DNA of 64,000 bases, taken from positions 186,001 to 250,000 of the forward strand of contig NZ_AQYG01000049.1 of the NCBI RefSeq assembly GCF_000380485.1, in the 5' to 3' direction. The notes below the pieces were generated by a model. The model did no database searches. It saw only the letters and a list, made by a program, of their open reading frames with translations, and was not told the origin of the DNA. This document shows, in pieces, positions 19,254 to 32,000 of the stretch. Each line of letters opens with the position of its first letter. Positions within the stretch are counted from its first letter, which is position 1. This stretch comes from Jongsikchunia kroppenstedtii DSM 45133. Lineage in GTDB: Bacteria; Actinomycetota; Actinomycetes; Mycobacteriales; Mycobacteriaceae. The position numbers and the translations under genes are program-made.

Positions 19254-19709
19254 GTGGACGATCGACGATCGGCGAATCATCTGAATGTGCTGGTGTACAG
19301 CAGCAATTCGCAGAGCCGCCGGCAGGTGATCGACGCGCTCGGCGAGCGCCCCACCCGCGATCTGCCGCCCGTTCAGGTGCTCGAAGTCGCCACCGCGCAG
19401 GTGGTTCGCGACGAGCTCGCCGCCGGAGGGATCGATCTGGCAATCTTCGATGCCGAGGCCTCGCCACACGGCGGAATGGGGCTCTCACGCCAGATCCACG
19501 ACGAAATCGCCAGTCCCCCACCGATTCTGCTGCTCGTCAGTCGCGAGCAGGATCGCTGGCTCGCGGATTGGTCTGAGGCCGACGCCATAGTCGTACGACC
19601 TGTGGACCCCTTCGCTCTCGCGCGTACCGCCTCCGAGACGCTGCGCTCACGCTACGAGCTGTACGACCGGCTGAGCAGGCTGGCGAGCACCGCGTGGAGC
19701 GACAACTGA
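19254..19709 (+). CDS. Receiver-like domain protein next to nuo operon (Rv3143-like)
   Basis: The 151-residue protein looks like a stand-alone response-regulator receiver domain without an output domain: [24 protein letters not shown], then [21 protein letters not shown] (the Asp in IFDAE is at the usual phospho-acceptor strand), and [12 protein letters not shown]. In M. tuberculosis a very similar protein (Rv3143) also sits just before nuoA, so a role tied to complex I expression or assembly is plausible but unproven. The frame is open from 19203; GTG 19254 is the best start by family length, although its ribosome site is weak. Confidence 0.82.
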   Translation: MDDRRSANHLNVLVYSSNSQSRRQVIDALGERPTRDLPPVQVLEVATAQVVRDELAAGGIDLAIFDAEASPHGGMGLSRQIHDEIASPPPILLLVSREQDRWLADWSEADAIVVRPVDPFALARTASETLRSRYELYDRLSRLASTAWSDN

Positions 19710-19807
19710 CCCGGATCACCGGGTCTCATATATCTCGGACTGTCATCAATCGCTATCTCAATACTTCATCACCAATAGGAACTGTCCTGGGCAATTGAGT
19801 CGATAGT

Positions 19808-19833
19808 GTGTGGTGTAGGCCACACTTCGGCCT
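19808..19833 (+). promoter_or_regulatory. Inverted repeats in the nuo leader
   Basis: In the 152-bp gap before nuoA, GTGTGG (19808-19813) pairs with CCACAC (19820-19825), and AGGCC (19817-19821) pairs with GGCCT (19829-19833). The pairs overlap, so only one can form at a time. This could be an operator or leader hairpin for the nuo operon. No clear -35/-10 pair was identified. Confidence 0.25.
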
Positions 19834-19861
19834 TCGGTTCTCCACCTGGGAGGCACTGGCG

Positions 19862-20217
19862 ATGAACGCGTACGTACCCATTCTGGTCATGGGAGCGATC
19901 GCGGTGGTATTCGCCGCGTTCTCGGTCGGCATGGGCGGCAAACTCGGCCCCCGGCACCGCTTCAACCGCGCCAAATACGCCGCCTACGAGTGCGGTATCG
20001 AGCCGATGTCCGGCGAAAGCCTGAGGACACAACGTATTCCGGTGAAGTACTACCTCACCGCGATGTTGTTCATCATCTTCGACATCGAGATCGTCTTCCT
20101 CTACCCGTGGGCGGTCTACTTCAATTCCCTTGGCATGTTCGGCTTCTGCGCGATGGCCCTCTTCGTGGTCAACGTGTCCGTCGCCTATGCCTACGAATGG
20201 CGACGCGGTGGTCTGAC

Positions 20218-20227
<10 letters not shown>
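19862..20227 (+). CDS. nuoA: NADH-quinone oxidoreductase subunit A
   Basis: The 121-residue membrane subunit of complex I has three hydrophobic helices. The conserved loop [20 protein letters not shown] (residues about 39-58) carries the NuoA cysteine, followed by [22 protein letters not shown] 19862 follows a strong ribosome site, GGGAGG, about 10 nt upstream. This is the first gene of the nuoA-N operon and overlaps nuoB by 10 nt. Confidence 0.97.
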
Positions 20228-20774
<547 letters not shown>

Positions 20775-20778
<4 letters not shown>

Positions 20779-21446
20779 GCCCCACTGACACGAACGGCGA
20801 CATGATCGGTACCCGCCGCGGAGTGTTCGGCGGCACGGGAACCGGCGACACCTCGGGCTACGGCCGGCTGGTGCAACCGATCGTGTTGCCGGGCAGCAGT
20901 TCCCGGCCGTACGGCGGCTACTTCGACGATATAGTCGACCGGCTGGCAGAGGCTCTGGGCGATCGATTCGACGATGCCGTCCAGTCGGTGGTGGTCCACC
21001 GGGACGCCCTGACACTGCACATCGCCCGGGAGTCACTGATCGAGGTCGCGCGGACGCTCCGCGACGATCAGCAGCTGCGTTTCGAACTGTCACTCGGCGT
21101 CAGCGGCGTGCACTATCCGGACGAGGCCGAACGTGAGCTGCACGCGCTCTACCCGCTGCGATCGATCAGCACCCGGCGACTGGTCAGCCTGGAAGTCGCC
21201 GTGCCCGACTCCGATCCGCATATTCCGTCGCTCACGGACGTCTATCCGACCTGCGACTGGCACGAGCGCGAGACCTACGATTTCTTCGGCATCGTGTTCG
21301 ACGGGCACCCCAATCTCACCCGCATCGAGATGCCCGACGATTGGGAGGGCCATCCGCAGCGCAAGGACTATCCACTCGGCGGCATCCCCGTCGAGTATCG
21401 CGGCGCCACCATCGCGCCGCCGGATCAACGCAGGTCGTACCGCTGA
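20775..21446 (+). CDS. nuoC: NADH-quinone oxidoreductase subunit C
   Basis: The 223-residue 30-kDa subunit of the connecting module is separate from NuoD, unlike the E. coli fusion. The family signature [20 protein letters not shown] is near residues 157-176, followed by [21 protein letters not shown]. It has an N-terminal extension of about 40 residues rich in glycine and threonine. It overlaps nuoB by 4 nt and nuoD by 1 nt. Confidence 0.97.
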
Positions 21447-22741
21447 TGTCCACACCGACTCTGACGATCACCGCCGACGGCCGCGACTGGGACGAGGTCG
21501 TCGCCGCGGCGGCCCGCGCCGGCAACGAGCGCATCGTCGTCAACATGGGTCCGCAGCACCCGTCCACCCACGGCGTGCTGCGACTGATCCTGGAGATCGA
21601 GGGCGAGACGGTCACCGAGGCGCGCTGCGGAATCGGCTACCTGCACACCGGAATCGAGAAGAGCCTCGAGTTCCGCAACTGGACCCAGGCCGTCACATTC
21701 GTCACCCGGATGGACTACCTCTCCCCGTTCTTCAACGAGGCCGCCTACTGCCTGGCGGTCGAACGGCTGCTCGGAATCACCGACGACATCCCCGAGCGGG
21801 CGTCGGTGATCCGAGTGCTGCTGATGGAGCTCAATCGAGTGTCCTCGCACCTGGTCGCCCTGGCGACCGGCGGCATGGAGCTCGGCGCGATCAGCGCGAT
21901 GCTCTACGGATTCCGCGACCGCGAGGTGGTGCTGGACGTCTTCGAGGCGATCACCGGGCTGCGGATGAATCACGCGTACATCCGGCCCGGTGGCGTCGCC
22001 ACCGATCTGCCCGATGGCGCCATCGGCAAGGTGCGCGAGCTGCTCGCGATGCTGCCCGGTCGGCTGCGTGACACCGAGAATCTGCTCAGCAACAACCGCG
22101 TCTGGCGCGGCCGCACCGAGGGTATCGGCTACCTCGACCTCGCCGGTTGTATCGCACTCGGCGTCACCGGCCCGATGCTGCGGGCGGCCGGTCTGGCACA
22201 GGATCTGCGAAAGTCCCAGCCCTACTGCGGATATGAAAACTACGAGTTCGACGTCCCGATCGACGACGGCTGCGACGCATACGGGCGTTTCCTGATTCGT
22301 ATCGCCGAGATGAAGGAATCGCTGAAGATCGTCGAGCAGTGCCTCGACCGGCTGCAGCCCGGGCCGGTGATGGTGTCGGACAAGAAGCTCGGCTGGCCCG
22401 CCGATCTCACGCTGGGCCCCGACGGGCTCGGGAATTCGCCGGAACACATCGCGCACATCATGGGCGGGTCGATGGAGGGCCTGATCCATCACTTCAAACT
22501 GGTCACCGAGGGATTCCGGGTGCCGGCCGGGCAGACGTACGTCGGAATCGAGTCCCCTCGTGGCGAATTGGGCGTGCATGTGGTGTCCGACGGCGGCACC
22601 CGGCCATACCGCGTGCATTTCCGCGATCCGTCGTTCACCAATCTGCAGGCGGTGGCGGCCTGCTGTGAGGGCGGCATGGTGGCCGATGTCATTGCGGCCG
22701 TGGCGAGTATCGATCCGGTGATGGGCGGTGTGGACCGATGA
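21446..22741 (+). CDS. nuoD: NADH-quinone oxidoreductase subunit D
   Basis: The 431-residue 49-kDa subunit forms the quinone-binding site with NuoB. Characteristic blocks are [17 protein letters not shown] near the N-terminus, [16 protein letters not shown], and the C-terminal [19 protein letters not shown] 21446 shares its A with the nuoC stop (TGATG). Earlier in-frame codons would run into nuoC and were rejected. Confidence 0.97.
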   Translation: MSTPTLTITADGRDWDEVVAAAARAGNERIVVNMGPQHPSTHGVLRLILEIEGETVTEARCGIGYLHTGIEKSLEFRNWTQAVTFVTRMDYLSPFFNEAAYCLAVERLLGITDDIPERASVIRVLLMELNRVSSHLVALATGGMELGAISAMLYGFRDREVVLDVFEAITGLRMNHAYIRPGGVATDLPDGAIGKVRELLAMLPGRLRDTENLLSNNRVWRGRTEGIGYLDLAGCIALGVTGPMLRAAGLAQDLRKSQPYCGYENYEFDVPIDDGCDAYGRFLIRIAEMKESLKIVEQCLDRLQPGPVMVSDKKLGWPADLTLGPDGLGNSPEHIAHIMGGSMEGLIHHFKLVTEGFRVPAGQTYVGIESPRGELGVHVVSDGGTRPYRVHFRDPSFTNLQAVAACCEGGMVADVIAAVASIDPVMGGVDR

Positions 22742-23502
22742 CGGAGCACCCGAACCGCGTAAGGCTCCCCGACCCGGCTCCGGCCGCTCCGGATCCGGCC
22801 GAGAACATCACCTACCCGGACGACGTCTATCGGCGGCTGGTGGACGATGCCACACAGATCGTCACCCGCTACCCCGATCCGCGATCGGCACTGCTGCCGC
22901 TGCTGCACCTGACGCAGTCCGAGGATGGCTGCCTCACCGATGCCGGCCTGAATTTTTGTGCCCGACAACTGGATCTGACCGCGGCCGAGGTGCGGGCAGT
23001 GGCCACGTTCTACAGCATGTATCGGCGCGAGCCGACCGGCGACTACCTCGTCGGTGTCTGCACCAACACGCTGTGCGCGGTACTCGGCGGCGACGCGGTC
23101 CTGGCCGAACTCGTCGAGCGTCTGCAGGTCGCACCGGGGGCGACGACCGCCGACGGCAAGGTGACGCTCGAACATGTCGAATGCAATGCCGCTTGCGACT
23201 ATGCCCCGGTGGTGATGGTCAATTGGGAGTTCTTCGACAACCAGACGCCCACCAGCGCAGCCGATCTCGTCGATGCGCTGCGGGCCGGTCAGGTCGTGCA
23301 GCCGAGCCGGGGTGCGCCGCTGTGCACGTTCCGTGAGACCTGCCGGACTCTTGCCGGGCTTCCCGACAATCACCCCGACGCCGCGGCCGCGGCCGACGCG
23401 GGCGAGCCGACGCTGGTCGGCCTGCGGATCGCCGACGAGAACGGCTGGGCCGCACCGGATCCGTCGGAGGTGCCGCCGCAGACCGCAGGAGGTGCGTCAT
23501 GA
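22738..23502 (+). CDS. nuoE: NADH-quinone oxidoreductase subunit E
   Basis: The 254-residue NADH-module subunit carries a [2Fe-2S] cluster (N1a). The ligands are a C-x4-C pair in [12 protein letters not shown] and a C-x3-C pair in [10 protein letters not shown]. The C-terminal 70 residues are alanine/proline-rich and make it longer than the E. coli protein (~166), as usual in actinobacteria. It overlaps nuoD and nuoF by 4 nt each. Confidence 0.96.
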   Translation: MTEHPNRVRLPDPAPAAPDPAENITYPDDVYRRLVDDATQIVTRYPDPRSALLPLLHLTQSEDGCLTDAGLNFCARQLDLTAAEVRAVATFYSMYRREPTGDYLVGVCTNTLCAVLGGDAVLAELVERLQVAPGATTADGKVTLEHVECNAACDYAPVVMVNWEFFDNQTPTSAADLVDALRAGQVVQPSRGAPLCTFRETCRTLAGLPDNHPDAAAAADAGEPTLVGLRIADENGWAAPDPSEVPPQTAGGAS

Positions 23503-24830
23503 CCGGACCATCGCCGTTAACACCCGTTCTTTCCCGGCATTGGGACGATCCCGATCTGTGGACGCTGGACGGCTATCGGCGACACGGCGGCTATACCGGC
23601 ATCAAGCAGGCCCTGGCTGCCGAACCCGATCAGGTCATCGACACCGTCAAGGCATCCGGGCTGCGCGGACGCGGCGGTGCCGGCTTCCCCACCGGACAGA
23701 AATGGTCGTTCATCCCGCAGGGCGATGCGCCGGGCGGCGACAAGCCGCACTACCTGGTGGTCAACGCCGACGAGTCGGAACCCGGCACCTGCAAGGACAT
23801 CCCGCTCCTGATGGCGAACCCGCATGCGCTGGTCGAGGGGATCGTCATCGCCGCATATGCCATTCGGGCCGCCCGTGCGTTCATTTACGTCCGCGGCGAG
23901 GTGGTTCCCGTCCTGCGCCGGCTCCAGCATGCGGTCGCCGAGGCCTACGAGGCCGGCTACCTCGGGACCGACATCCTCGGCACCGGCTTCGATCTGCAGC
24001 TGATCGTCCACGCCGGTGCCGGCGCCTACATCTGCGGGGAGGAGACGGCGCTGTTGAACTCGCTGGAGGGCCGTCGCGGCCAGCCGCGACTGCGGCCGCC
24101 GTTCCCCGCCGTCGCCGGCCTGTACGCCTGCCCGACCGTGGTGAACAACGCCGAATCCATTGCGTCGGTGCCGTATATCTTCGCAAACGGCGTCGACTGG
24201 TTCCGATCCATGGGCACCGAGAAGTCTCCCGGCTTCACTCTCTACTCGTTGTCCGGGCATGTGCGCCGGCCCGGCCAGTACGAGGCGCCGCTGGGCATCA
24301 CCCTGCGCGAGTTGCTGGACATCGCCGGCGGCGTCCGCGACGGCCACGAACTCAAGTTCTGGACTCCCGGCGGATCGTCGACGCCGATGTTCACCGCCGC
24401 CGAACTCGATGTGCCGCTGCACTACGAGGGCGTCGGCGAGGCCGGATCGATGCTGGGCACCAAGGCATTGCAGATCTTCGACGACACCACTTGCGTGGTG
24501 CGGGCCGTGCTGCGCTGGACCGAGTTCTACGCCCACGAGTCCTGCGGCAAGTGCACGCCCTGCCGCGAGGGCACCTACTGGCTGGTGCAGTTGTTGCGCT
24601 CCATCGAGGACGGCACCGCGACGGAAGGCGAGCTGGACACGCTGCTCGACGTCACCAATACCGTCATCGGAAAATCGTTCTGCGCGTTGGGTGATGGTGC
24701 GGCGAGCCCGATCCTGTCCTCGCTCAAACATTTCCGCGACGAGTACATCGCTCATGTGTCCGGCGGCGGCTGCCCGTTCAATCCGGCGGCGTCGACGGCC
24801 TTCGCCCCGGCCGGGACGGGTCGTTCCTGA
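23499..24830 (+). CDS. nuoF: NADH-quinone oxidoreductase subunit F
   Basis: The 443-residue NADH-oxidising subunit holds FMN and a [4Fe-4S] cluster (N3). The FMN/NADH loop is [16 protein letters not shown] (about 58-73), the next conserved block is [12 protein letters not shown], and the cluster ligands are [12 protein letters not shown] with the final Cys in [12 protein letters not shown]. The length is typical. Start and stop each overlap the neighbouring nuo genes. Confidence 0.97.
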   Translation: MTGPSPLTPVLSRHWDDPDLWTLDGYRRHGGYTGIKQALAAEPDQVIDTVKASGLRGRGGAGFPTGQKWSFIPQGDAPGGDKPHYLVVNADESEPGTCKDIPLLMANPHALVEGIVIAAYAIRAARAFIYVRGEVVPVLRRLQHAVAEAYEAGYLGTDILGTGFDLQLIVHAGAGAYICGEETALLNSLEGRRGQPRLRPPFPAVAGLYACPTVVNNAESIASVPYIFANGVDWFRSMGTEKSPGFTLYSLSGHVRRPGQYEAPLGITLRELLDIAGGVRDGHELKFWTPGGSSTPMFTAAELDVPLHYEGVGEAGSMLGTKALQIFDDTTCVVRAVLRWTEFYAHESCGKCTPCREGTYWLVQLLRSIEDGTATEGELDTLLDVTNTVIGKSFCALGDGAASPILSSLKHFRDEYIAHVSGGGCPFNPAASTAFAPAGTGRS

Positions 24831-27205
24831 TGACCACGGAGATGGACCAGACCGCCGACACCGTCGACGACGGTCTCGTCGGCATCACGATCGACGGTCG
24901 GCCGGTACGAGTCGCCCCAGGCACCTTGATCATTCGGGCGGCGGAACAGGTCGGCATCAACATTCCGCGCTTCTGCGATCACCCGCTGCTCGATCCGGTG
25001 GGGGCCTGCCGCCAGTGCATCGTCGAGGTGGAGGGGCAGCGCAAGCCGGTGGCCGCCTGCACGATTCCCGTCACCGACGGCATGGTGATCGCCACCCAGG
25101 GTTCGTCCGAGGTCGCCGAGACGGCGCAACGCGGCGTGATGGAGTTGCTGCTGATCAACCATCCGCTGGACTGCCCGATCTGCGACAAGGGCGGCGAGTG
25201 TCCACTGCAGAACCAGGCGATGTCGACCGGCCGCGTTGAATCCCGGTTCACCGGAATCAAACGCACCTTCCCGAAGCCGATCGCGCTGTCGTCCGAGGTG
25301 CTGCTCGACCGGGAACGCTGCGTCCTGTGCGCGCGCTGCACCCGGTTCGCCGATCAGGTCGCCGGCGACCCGCTCATCGAACTCGTCGAGCGCGGCGCGA
25401 CCGAGCAGGTCGGTATCGCCGACGGGCACCCCTTCGATAGCTACTTCTCCGGGAACACCGTGCAGATCTGCCCGGTCGGCGCACTGACGAACACCGAATA
25501 CCGATTTCGGGCAAGGCCATTCGACCTGATCTCGACACCCAGCGTGTGCGAGCACTGCGCGAGCGGCTGCGCGAGCCGCACCGATCATCGCCGTGGACAG
25601 GTGCTGCGGCGACTCGCCGGCGACGACCCGGACGTCAACACCGAATGGAACTGCGACAAGGGCCGATGGGCATTCGCCTACGCCACCACCGACGATCGCC
25701 TGCGCGCACCGATGATCCGCGACGGCGACGAGCTGCGGACGGTGTCGTGGCCGGAGGCCGTCGACGTCGCGGCCCGCGGATTGACCGCGCAGTCGACGGC
25801 GGTGCTGACCGGCGGCCGGACCACCCTTGAGGACGCGTACGCCTACAGCAAGTTCGCCCGAGTGGTGCTGGGAACCAACGACATCGACTTCCGAGCGCGC
25901 GACCACAGCATCGAGGAGGGCACCTTCCTCGCCGCCATGGTCGCCGGCCGTGCCGACGTCAGCTACGCCGATCTGGAGTCCGCGCCGACTGTGCTGCTGG
26001 TGGCGTTCGAGCCCGAGGAAGAATCACCGATCGTCTTCCTTCGGCTGCGCAAGGCGGTTCGGTCCGGGCGCACCGCGGTGATCTCGATGGCGCCGTTGAC
26101 GAGTCGTGGATCCGAGAAGCTCGACGCGGAGATGCTGCTCACCACGCCGGGCGACGAACCCGCAGCGCTGGAATCCCTGCGCGGCGACGCGCGGCTCGCA
26201 CAACCGGGGTCGGTGATTCTGGTCGGCGAGCGCGCCGCGGCGTCGGGCGGGACGCTCAGCGCTGCCGCCATCCTGGCTGCGGCAACGGGTGCGCGGCTCG
26301 CCTGGATTCCCCGCCGGGCGGGTGAACGCGCAGCCATCGATGCGGGCGCGCACCCCTATCTTCTGCCGGCCGGCCGGCCGGTAGAGAATGCCACAGCGCG
26401 CGAACAGGTCTCGCAGCTGTGGGGAGTACCCCTGCCGGCCAACCCGGGACGCGACTGCCGAGAGATCCTCGACCCCGTAGCGGGCGAAGAGATCGGTGGG
26501 CTGCTGGTCGGCGGCGTCGATCCTGGCGATCTGCCCGACCCGCAGGCCGCCCTGGCGGCACTCGCGGCCGCACGCTTCGTCGTCAGCCTCGAACAGCGTC
26601 CGACGGCGGTGACCGAGGCGGCCGACGTGGTTCTGCCCGTCGCCGCCGCGGCCGAAAAGTCGGGGACTTATCTGAATTGGGAAGGCCGCCAACGAGGCTT
26701 TGCCCGCGCGCTGGATGTCCCGGAGATGATGGCCGATCACCGTGTGCTGTCGGCGATCGCCGACGCAGCCGAGCGGCCCATCGGGCTCGCCGACGTGACC
26801 GTCCTGCGGCGGGAACTCGACAGCCTCGGCCCATGGACCGGCGATCGGCCCGGGATCTTCGGGCCCATGAACACATCGCGGCCAGCGCCACCACCCGGGG
26901 AAGCCCGACTCGCCGGCTGGCGCATGCTGCTCGACAACGGCACCCTGCAACGCGGGGCGCCCGACCTGGCCGGCACCGCACATCCGGTGCAGGCGATGAT
27001 CGGCCGCGCGCTGGCCGACGAGATCGGCGCCCAGGACGGAAACACCATCAGCGTCAGCAACTCCCGCGGTCGGATCACGCTTCCGGTGCAGATCGTCGAC
27101 ATGGCCGACCGCACCGTCTGGCTGCCGCTGCGGTCGGCCGGCAGCCATGTGCACGAGACCCTGGGCCCGGCGATCGGCACCCACGTGGCCGTGGAGGTCT
27201 GGTGA
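24830..27205 (+). CDS. nuoG: NADH-quinone oxidoreductase subunit G
   Basis: The 791-residue iron-sulfur subunit has an N-terminal [2Fe-2S] ferredoxin domain ([15 protein letters not shown], then AACTIP), a His-Cys motif [19 protein letters not shown], and a [4Fe-4S] site [11 protein letters not shown] with a later ICPVGAL. A molybdopterin-oxidoreductase-like domain follows. Its start has CEHCASGC and a fourth Cys in EWNCDKGRW, the ligand set of the optional N7 cluster. The molybdenum cofactor itself is not expected. The C-terminal half is the most divergent part of the complex, as usual. The gene begins at the last base of nuoF. Confidence 0.96.
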   Translation: MTTEMDQTADTVDDGLVGITIDGRPVRVAPGTLIIRAAEQVGINIPRFCDHPLLDPVGACRQCIVEVEGQRKPVAACTIPVTDGMVIATQGSSEVAETAQRGVMELLLINHPLDCPICDKGGECPLQNQAMSTGRVESRFTGIKRTFPKPIALSSEVLLDRERCVLCARCTRFADQVAGDPLIELVERGATEQVGIADGHPFDSYFSGNTVQICPVGALTNTEYRFRARPFDLISTPSVCEHCASGCASRTDHRRGQVLRRLAGDDPDVNTEWNCDKGRWAFAYATTDDRLRAPMIRDGDELRTVSWPEAVDVAARGLTAQSTAVLTGGRTTLEDAYAYSKFARVVLGTNDIDFRARDHSIEEGTFLAAMVAGRADVSYADLESAPTVLLVAFEPEEESPIVFLRLRKAVRSGRTAVISMAPLTSRGSEKLDAEMLLTTPGDEPAALESLRGDARLAQPGSVILVGERAAASGGTLSAAAILAAATGARLAWIPRRAGERAAIDAGAHPYLLPAGRPVENATAREQVSQLWGVPLPANPGRDCREILDPVAGEEIGGLLVGGVDPGDLPDPQAALAALAAARFVVSLEQRPTAVTEAADVVLPVAAAAEKSGTYLNWEGRQRGFARALDVPEMMADHRVLSAIADAAERPIGLADVTVLRRELDSLGPWTGDRPGIFGPMNTSRPAPPPGEARLAGWRMLLDNGTLQRGAPDLAGTAHPVQAMIGRALADEIGAQDGNTISVSNSRGRITLPVQIVDMADRTVWLPLRSAGSHVHETLGPAIGTHVAVEVW

Positions 27206-27206
27206 C

Positions 27207-28481
27207 ATGCGCACGCACACCACCGATCTCGCCGCCGCAGACCTCTCGGCCTTCGGACACGATCCGTTCTGGCTGGTGCTCATCAAGGCCGTGGTGATCA
27301 TTGCCTTCCTGCTGGTCAACACGATCGTGGTGATCCTGGTCGAGCGAAAGATCGTCGGCTGGATGCAATCCCGCGTCGGACCCGACCGGGTCGGACCCTG
27401 GGGTGTGCTGCAGAGCGTCGCCGATGCCGTGAAGCTCGGCTTCAAAGAGCGCATCATCCCGACGATGGTCGACCGGCCGATCTACATGCTGGCGCCGATC
27501 ATCTCGGTGGTGCCCGCGCTCATGGCCTGGGCCGTCATCCCGTTCGGGCCGACGGTGTCGATCTTCGGTCATCACAGCCCCCTGCAACTGACCGACCTGC
27601 CCGCCGGCGTGCTCTACATCCTCGCCGTCACCTCTGTCGGCGTGTACGGGATCGTGTTGGCGGGCTGGGCATCCGGTTCCACCTATCCCCTGTTGGGCGG
27701 CCTGCGTTCGTCGGCGCAGGTGATCTCCTACGAGATCGCGATGGGGTTGACGTTCGCGGCCGTCTTCCTGAATTCCGGGACGATGTCGACCTCCGGCATC
27801 GTCGCCGCGCAGGACAAGCTCTGGTACGCCTTCGCGCTGCTGCCCTCCTTCGTCATCTACGTGATCTCGATGGTCGGCGAGACCAACCGGGCGCCCTTCG
27901 ACCTCCCCGAGGCCGAAGGCGAGCTGGTCGGCGGCTTCCACACCGAATACAGCTCGCTCGGCTTCGCGATGTTCTTCCTCGCCGAATACGTGAACATGGC
28001 CACGGTTTCCGCGGTCGCGACCACACTGTTCCTCGGTGGCTGGCATGCACCGTGGCCGATCAACATGTGGGACGGCGCCAACTCCGGCTGGTGGCCGATC
28101 CTGTGGTTCCTCGGCAAGGTCTGGCTGTTCCTCTTCGTCTTCATCTGGCTGCGCGGGACCCTGCCGCGGCTGCGGTACGACCAGTTCATGCATCTCGGCT
28201 GGAAGGTGCTGATCCCAGTCGCCCTCGGCTGGGTGATGGTCGTCGCGTTGGCCCGGGCGATGCGGCTGGAGGGTTACAGCCACGTCACCACCGGCCTCAC
28301 CGTCGGTGGGATCGTCGCCGGTGTCCTGGTGATCGGCGTGCTCTGGCGCGCCCTCTGGTCTCGCCGCCGGCCGATTATCCCCCGCGGTCCCGACGACCAG
28401 GATTTCCTGGTGCCACAGTGGATTCCGGACAACAGCGATCTCGTCGGCGTTCCCGTTCGGAAGGGATCCCATCATGGCTAA
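27207..28481 (+). CDS. nuoH: NADH-quinone oxidoreductase subunit H
   Basis: The 424-residue membrane subunit joins the peripheral arm to the membrane arm and lines the quinone channel. About eight to nine hydrophobic helices are visible. Signatures are [20 protein letters not shown] near residue 50 and [20 protein letters not shown] in the middle. The C-terminal tail (about 50 residues) is hydrophilic. ATG 27207 is 1 bp after the nuoG stop; a frame opening at 27147 would overlap nuoG. Confidence 0.97.
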   Translation: MRTHTTDLAAADLSAFGHDPFWLVLIKAVVIIAFLLVNTIVVILVERKIVGWMQSRVGPDRVGPWGVLQSVADAVKLGFKERIIPTMVDRPIYMLAPIISVVPALMAWAVIPFGPTVSIFGHHSPLQLTDLPAGVLYILAVTSVGVYGIVLAGWASGSTYPLLGGLRSSAQVISYEIAMGLTFAAVFLNSGTMSTSGIVAAQDKLWYAFALLPSFVIYVISMVGETNRAPFDLPEAEGELVGGFHTEYSSLGFAMFFLAEYVNMATVSAVATTLFLGGWHAPWPINMWDGANSGWWPILWFLGKVWLFLFVFIWLRGTLPRLRYDQFMHLGWKVLIPVALGWVMVVALARAMRLEGYSHVTTGLTVGGIVAGVLVIGVLWRALWSRRRPIIPRGPDDQDFLVPQWIPDNSDLVGVPVRKGSHHG

Positions 28482-29004
28482 AGCATTCGGGTCGGTCCTC
28501 GGATTCTGGGTCACCTTCAAGCAGATGTTCAAGCCGAAGGTCACCGAGTACTACCCGGAGCACCCGGGGCCGATCGCGCCGCAGTATCACGGGCGGCACC
28601 AACTGAATCGGTACGCGGACGGCCTGGAGAAATGCATCGGTTGTGAACTCTGCGCCTGGGCCTGCCCGGCCGACGCCATCTATGTGGAGGGCGCCGATAA
28701 CACCGAACAGGAACGCTTTTCGCCCGGTGAACGCTACGGCCGGGTCTATCAGATCAACTACCTGCGCTGCATCGGCTGCGGCCTGTGCATCGAGGCGTGC
28801 CCGACGCGGGCGCTCACCATGACCAACGAGTACGAGATGGCCGACGACAATCGATCCGACCTGATCTATGGAAAGGATCGGCTGCTGGCGCCGCTGACCT
28901 CGGATATGGCGCCGCCGCCGCACGCGATGGCCACCGAGTCGACCGACGAGGACTACTACCGCGGAAACATTGTGGGGGTCAACCTGTTACGGGGACAGTC
29001 ATGA
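28474..29004 (+). CDS. nuoI: NADH-quinone oxidoreductase subunit I
   Basis: The 176-residue subunit carries two [4Fe-4S] clusters (N6a/N6b) that pass electrons to N2 in NuoB. The two ligand sets are [12 protein letters not shown] and [12 protein letters not shown]. The length and the short N-terminal amphipathic stretch are normal for the family. It overlaps nuoH by 8 nt and nuoJ by 4 nt. Confidence 0.97.
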   Translation: MAKAFGSVLGFWVTFKQMFKPKVTEYYPEHPGPIAPQYHGRHQLNRYADGLEKCIGCELCAWACPADAIYVEGADNTEQERFSPGERYGRVYQINYLRCIGCGLCIEACPTRALTMTNEYEMADDNRSDLIYGKDRLLAPLTSDMAPPPHAMATESTDEDYYRGNIVGVNLLRGQS

Positions 29005-29801
29005 TCGCGGCGGCGATTGCCGATCCGGCCGTTCTCGCCGCAGTCGAGCGGACGTCCACGGGTGAGGCCGTGCAGTTCTGGGTGCTGGCGGTGATCGCGG
29101 TCGCCGGGGCGCTGGGCGTGGTCCTTTCGCCCAAGGCCGTCTACTCCGCGGTGTTTCTGGCACTGACGATGATCGTGATCGCGATCTGCTACGTGGCACA
29201 GGGCGCGATGTTCCTCGGTGTCGCCCAGGTCGTGGTGTACACCGGCGCGGTGATGATGCTGTTCCTGTTCGTGCTGATGTTCATCGGCGTCGACTCCGCC
29301 GATGCCATCACCGAAAACATTCGGGGACAACGTGTCTGGATCACGATAGCCGGGGTGGGATTCGGCGTCCTACTGATCTCGGCCATCGGCAATGCGGCCA
29401 CCACCGCGATCGCCGGGCCGCGACAGGTCTACCCGGCCCGGCCCGGCGCCGATCCGAGCGGCAACGTCGAGGGACTCGCCGAACGCATCTTCGTCAGCTA
29501 TCTCTGGGCTTTTGAGCTGACGGGCGCGCTCCTGATCACCGCGACGCTCGGCGCACTCATCCTGGCGCACCGCGAACGCGTCGAGGCTCCGGCCGGGCAG
29601 CGGGAGCTGTCGGTCCGTCGGCTGCTGCCCGGCGGCCGGATGACACCGCTGCCGAATCCCGGTGTGTACGCCCGGCATAACGCCGTCGACATGCCAGCGC
29701 GGCTGCCCGACGGCAGCATGTCCGACCTGTCCGTCAACGCCGGCCTCACCGCCCGCGAACTCCGCGAGAAGCAGGATCGCGAGAGGGCCGATCGCCGATG
29801 A
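29001..29801 (+). CDS. nuoJ: NADH-quinone oxidoreductase subunit J
   Basis: The 266-residue membrane subunit has five hydrophobic helices in the first 185 residues, with the conserved [20 protein letters not shown]. The hydrophilic C-terminal tail of about 75 residues (from REELSV-like positions onward, including [18 protein letters not shown]) is characteristic of actinobacterial NuoJ. ATG 29001 overlaps the nuoI stop by 4 nt. Confidence 0.95.
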   Translation: MIAAAIADPAVLAAVERTSTGEAVQFWVLAVIAVAGALGVVLSPKAVYSAVFLALTMIVIAICYVAQGAMFLGVAQVVVYTGAVMMLFLFVLMFIGVDSADAITENIRGQRVWITIAGVGFGVLLISAIGNAATTAIAGPRQVYPARPGADPSGNVEGLAERIFVSYLWAFELTGALLITATLGALILAHRERVEAPAGQRELSVRRLLPGGRMTPLPNPGVYARHNAVDMPARLPDGSMSDLSVNAGLTARELREKQDRERADRR

Positions 29802-30097
29802 ATGCCGAGAACTACCTCTACCTCGCGGCGCTGCTGTTCACCATCGGCGCCGCCGGAGTTGCCCTGCGCCGCAACGCGATCGTCGTCTTCATGAGTGTCG
29901 AGCTGATGCTCAACGCCGCCAATCTCGCGTTCGTCACCTTCGGCCGGATCAACCACAATCTCGACGGCCAGGTGATCGCGTTCTTCACGATGATCGTCGC
30001 CGCCGCCGAGGTGGTGATCGGTCTCGCGATCATCATGACCATCTTCCGTGCCCGCCGATCGGCCTCCGTCGACGACCCGAACCTTCTCAAGAACTAG
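29798..30097 (+). CDS. nuoK: NADH-quinone oxidoreductase subunit K
   Basis: The 99-residue membrane subunit has three helices. The conserved acidic residue in the proton path is in [15 protein letters not shown], and a second is in [15 protein letters not shown]. The length is exactly typical. It overlaps nuoJ by 4 nt and is followed after 13 bp by nuoL. Confidence 0.97.
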   Translation: MNAENYLYLAALLFTIGAAGVALRRNAIVVFMSVELMLNAANLAFVTFGRINHNLDGQVIAFFTMIVAAAEVVIGLAIIMTIFRARRSASVDDPNLLKN

Positions 30098-30110
30098 GCG
30101 GCCCGCGCAG

Positions 30111-32000
30111 ATGAATTCGACATTGTGGCTCCTTCCGGCTCTCCCCCTCGCCGGTGCCGCAGTGCTGCTGCTCGGCGGACGCCGCCTCGACCGGGTGGGG
30201 CACCTGATCGGGGTGCTCATGGCGGTGGCGAGCTTCGTGGTCGCGCTCATCGCGGCGATCGTGATGATCGGCCGATCGGTCGCCGACCGGCCGATGCACG
30301 AGCATCTGTTCAGCTGGGTGCCTGTCGCGTCACTGCGCGTCGACTTCGGTCTCCAGATAGACCAGCTGACACTGTGTTTCGTCCTGCTGATCACCGGCGT
30401 CGGCTCGCTGATTCACATCTATTCGGTCGGCTACATGGCCGACGACCCCGGCCGTCGCCGGTTCTTCGGGTATCTGGATCTCTTCCTCGGCGCGATGCTG
30501 ATCCTGGTGATGGCCGACAACTTCCTCGGGCTGTACCTCGGCTGGGAGGGTGTCGGCCTGGCGTCCTATCTGCTGATCGGTTTCTGGCAGCACAAGCCGA
30601 GCGCGGCAACCGCGGCCAAGAAGGCATTCGTGGTCAATCGGGTCGGCGATCTCGGGCTCGCGATCGCGCTGATGATCATGTTCCACACGTTCGGGTCGCT
30701 GTCCTTCGCGGATGTCTTCGGCTCGGCCGACCGAGCCAGCGAATCCACCCTCACGGCATTGGGTTTCATGCTGTTGCTCGCCGCATGCGGCAAGTCGGCA
30801 CAGGTACCGCTGCAGTCGTGGCTGGGGGATGCGATGGAGGGCCCGACGCCCGTGTCCGCGCTCATCCACGCCGCGACGATGGTAACCGCCGGCGTCTATC
30901 TGGTCACCCGGGCGAACCCGATCTTCGATCTCGCGCCGCACGCCCGCACCGGGGTCATCGTCGTCGGTGCGGTGACGCTTATGTTCGGCGCGATCATCGG
31001 TTGCGCCAAGGACGACATCAAGAAGGCGCTGGCCGCGTCGACCATGAGCCAGATCGGCTACATGGTGCTCGCGACCGGACTCGGCCCGGCCGGTTATGTT
31101 TTCGCGATCGCCCACCTGCTGACCCACGGCTTCTTCAAGGCCGGGTTGTTCCTCGGGGCCGGGTCGGTGATGCATGCGATGGACGACGAGACCGATATGC
31201 GCCGCTATGGCGGGCTGCGCACGCTGATGCCGATCACGTTCGCCACCTTCGGATTCGGCTACCTGGCGATCATCGGCGTCCCGCCGTTTTCCGGCTTCTT
31301 CTCCAAGGACCGCATCATCGAGGCCGCATTCGCATCGGACGGTGCCGGCGGCTGGATCCTCGGGATCGTCGCGCTGCTGGGCGCCGGGCTGACTGCGTTT
31401 TACATGACCCGGGTGATGGTGCTGACGTTCTTCGGCAAACCGCGCTGGCGTCAGGGTGATTCGACACCACACCCGCACGAGGCGCCGACCTCCATGACGG
31501 CACCGATGGTGTTGCTGGCCATCGGGTCGATCGCCGCGGGTGGCCTGCTGCTGTGGGGCGACTCCATCGTCAGCTGGCTGTCGCCGGCCGTCCCCTATCA
31601 CCATTCCGAGCCGCCGATCCCCTCCTGGTCGATCTCGCTGCTCGCTCTCGCCGTCGTGGCCATCGGAATCGCCGTCGCGGTGCGGCAGTACGCGTTCGGC
31701 GAGGTCGCCGACACCGCCCCGGTCGGCACACCGATCACCATCGCCGCCCGCCGCGACCTCTACGGCGACGCCTTCAACGAGGCGGCCTTCATGCGGCCCG
31801 GGCAGCAGCTGACCACCGCGCTGACAACCGGCGACACCCTCGTCATCGACGGCGCCGTCGGCGGGGTGTCGCGCACGATCGGCCTGGCCTCAACCGCCTT
31901 GCGCCGCATGCAGACCGGCTACGTCCGCAGCTACGCGGTCTCCATGCTCGCGGGCACCCTGGTGGTGGCCGCCGTGCTGATGGTGGTGGGGCTGCGATGA
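30111..32000 (+). CDS. nuoL: NADH-quinone oxidoreductase subunit L
   Basis: The 629-residue antiporter-like proton-pumping subunit sits at the distal end of the membrane arm. Many helices are visible; the core is [19 protein letters not shown] (key Glu) and [28 protein letters not shown], and the long C-terminal lateral helix region follows. ATG 30111 is chosen because the protein then starts [16 protein letters not shown] as a first helix; the upstream open frame overlaps nuoK. Confidence 0.96.
   Translation: MNSTLWLLPALPLAGAAVLLLGGRRLDRVGHLIGVLMAVASFVVALIAAIVMIGRSVADRPMHEHLFSWVPVASLRVDFGLQIDQLTLCFVLLITGVGSLIHIYSVGYMADDPGRRRFFGYLDLFLGAMLILVMADNFLGLYLGWEGVGLASYLLIGFWQHKPSAATAAKKAFVVNRVGDLGLAIALMIMFHTFGSLSFADVFGSADRASESTLTALGFMLLLAACGKSAQVPLQSWLGDAMEGPTPVSALIHAATMVTAGVYLVTRANPIFDLAPHARTGVIVVGAVTLMFGAIIGCAKDDIKKALAASTMSQIGYMVLATGLGPAGYVFAIAHLLTHGFFKAGLFLGAGSVMHAMDDETDMRRYGGLRTLMPITFATFGFGYLAIIGVPPFSGFFSKDRIIEAAFASDGAGGWILGIVALLGAGLTAFYMTRVMVLTFFGKPRWRQGDSTPHPHEAPTSMTAPMVLLAIGSIAAGGLLLWGDSIVSWLSPAVPYHHSEPPIPSWSISLLALAVVAIGIAVAVRQYAFGEVADTAPVGTPITIAARRDLYGDAFNEAAFMRPGQQLTTALTTGDTLVIDGAVGGVSRTIGLASTALRRMQTGYVRSYAVSMLAGTLVVAAVLMVVGLR

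Noticed and set aside
26383-26386. GGCCGGCCGG-like run in nuoG as a possible repeat or recombination site
   Set aside because: It is a short GC-rich codon run within the conserved reading frame and has no second copy in a matching context.
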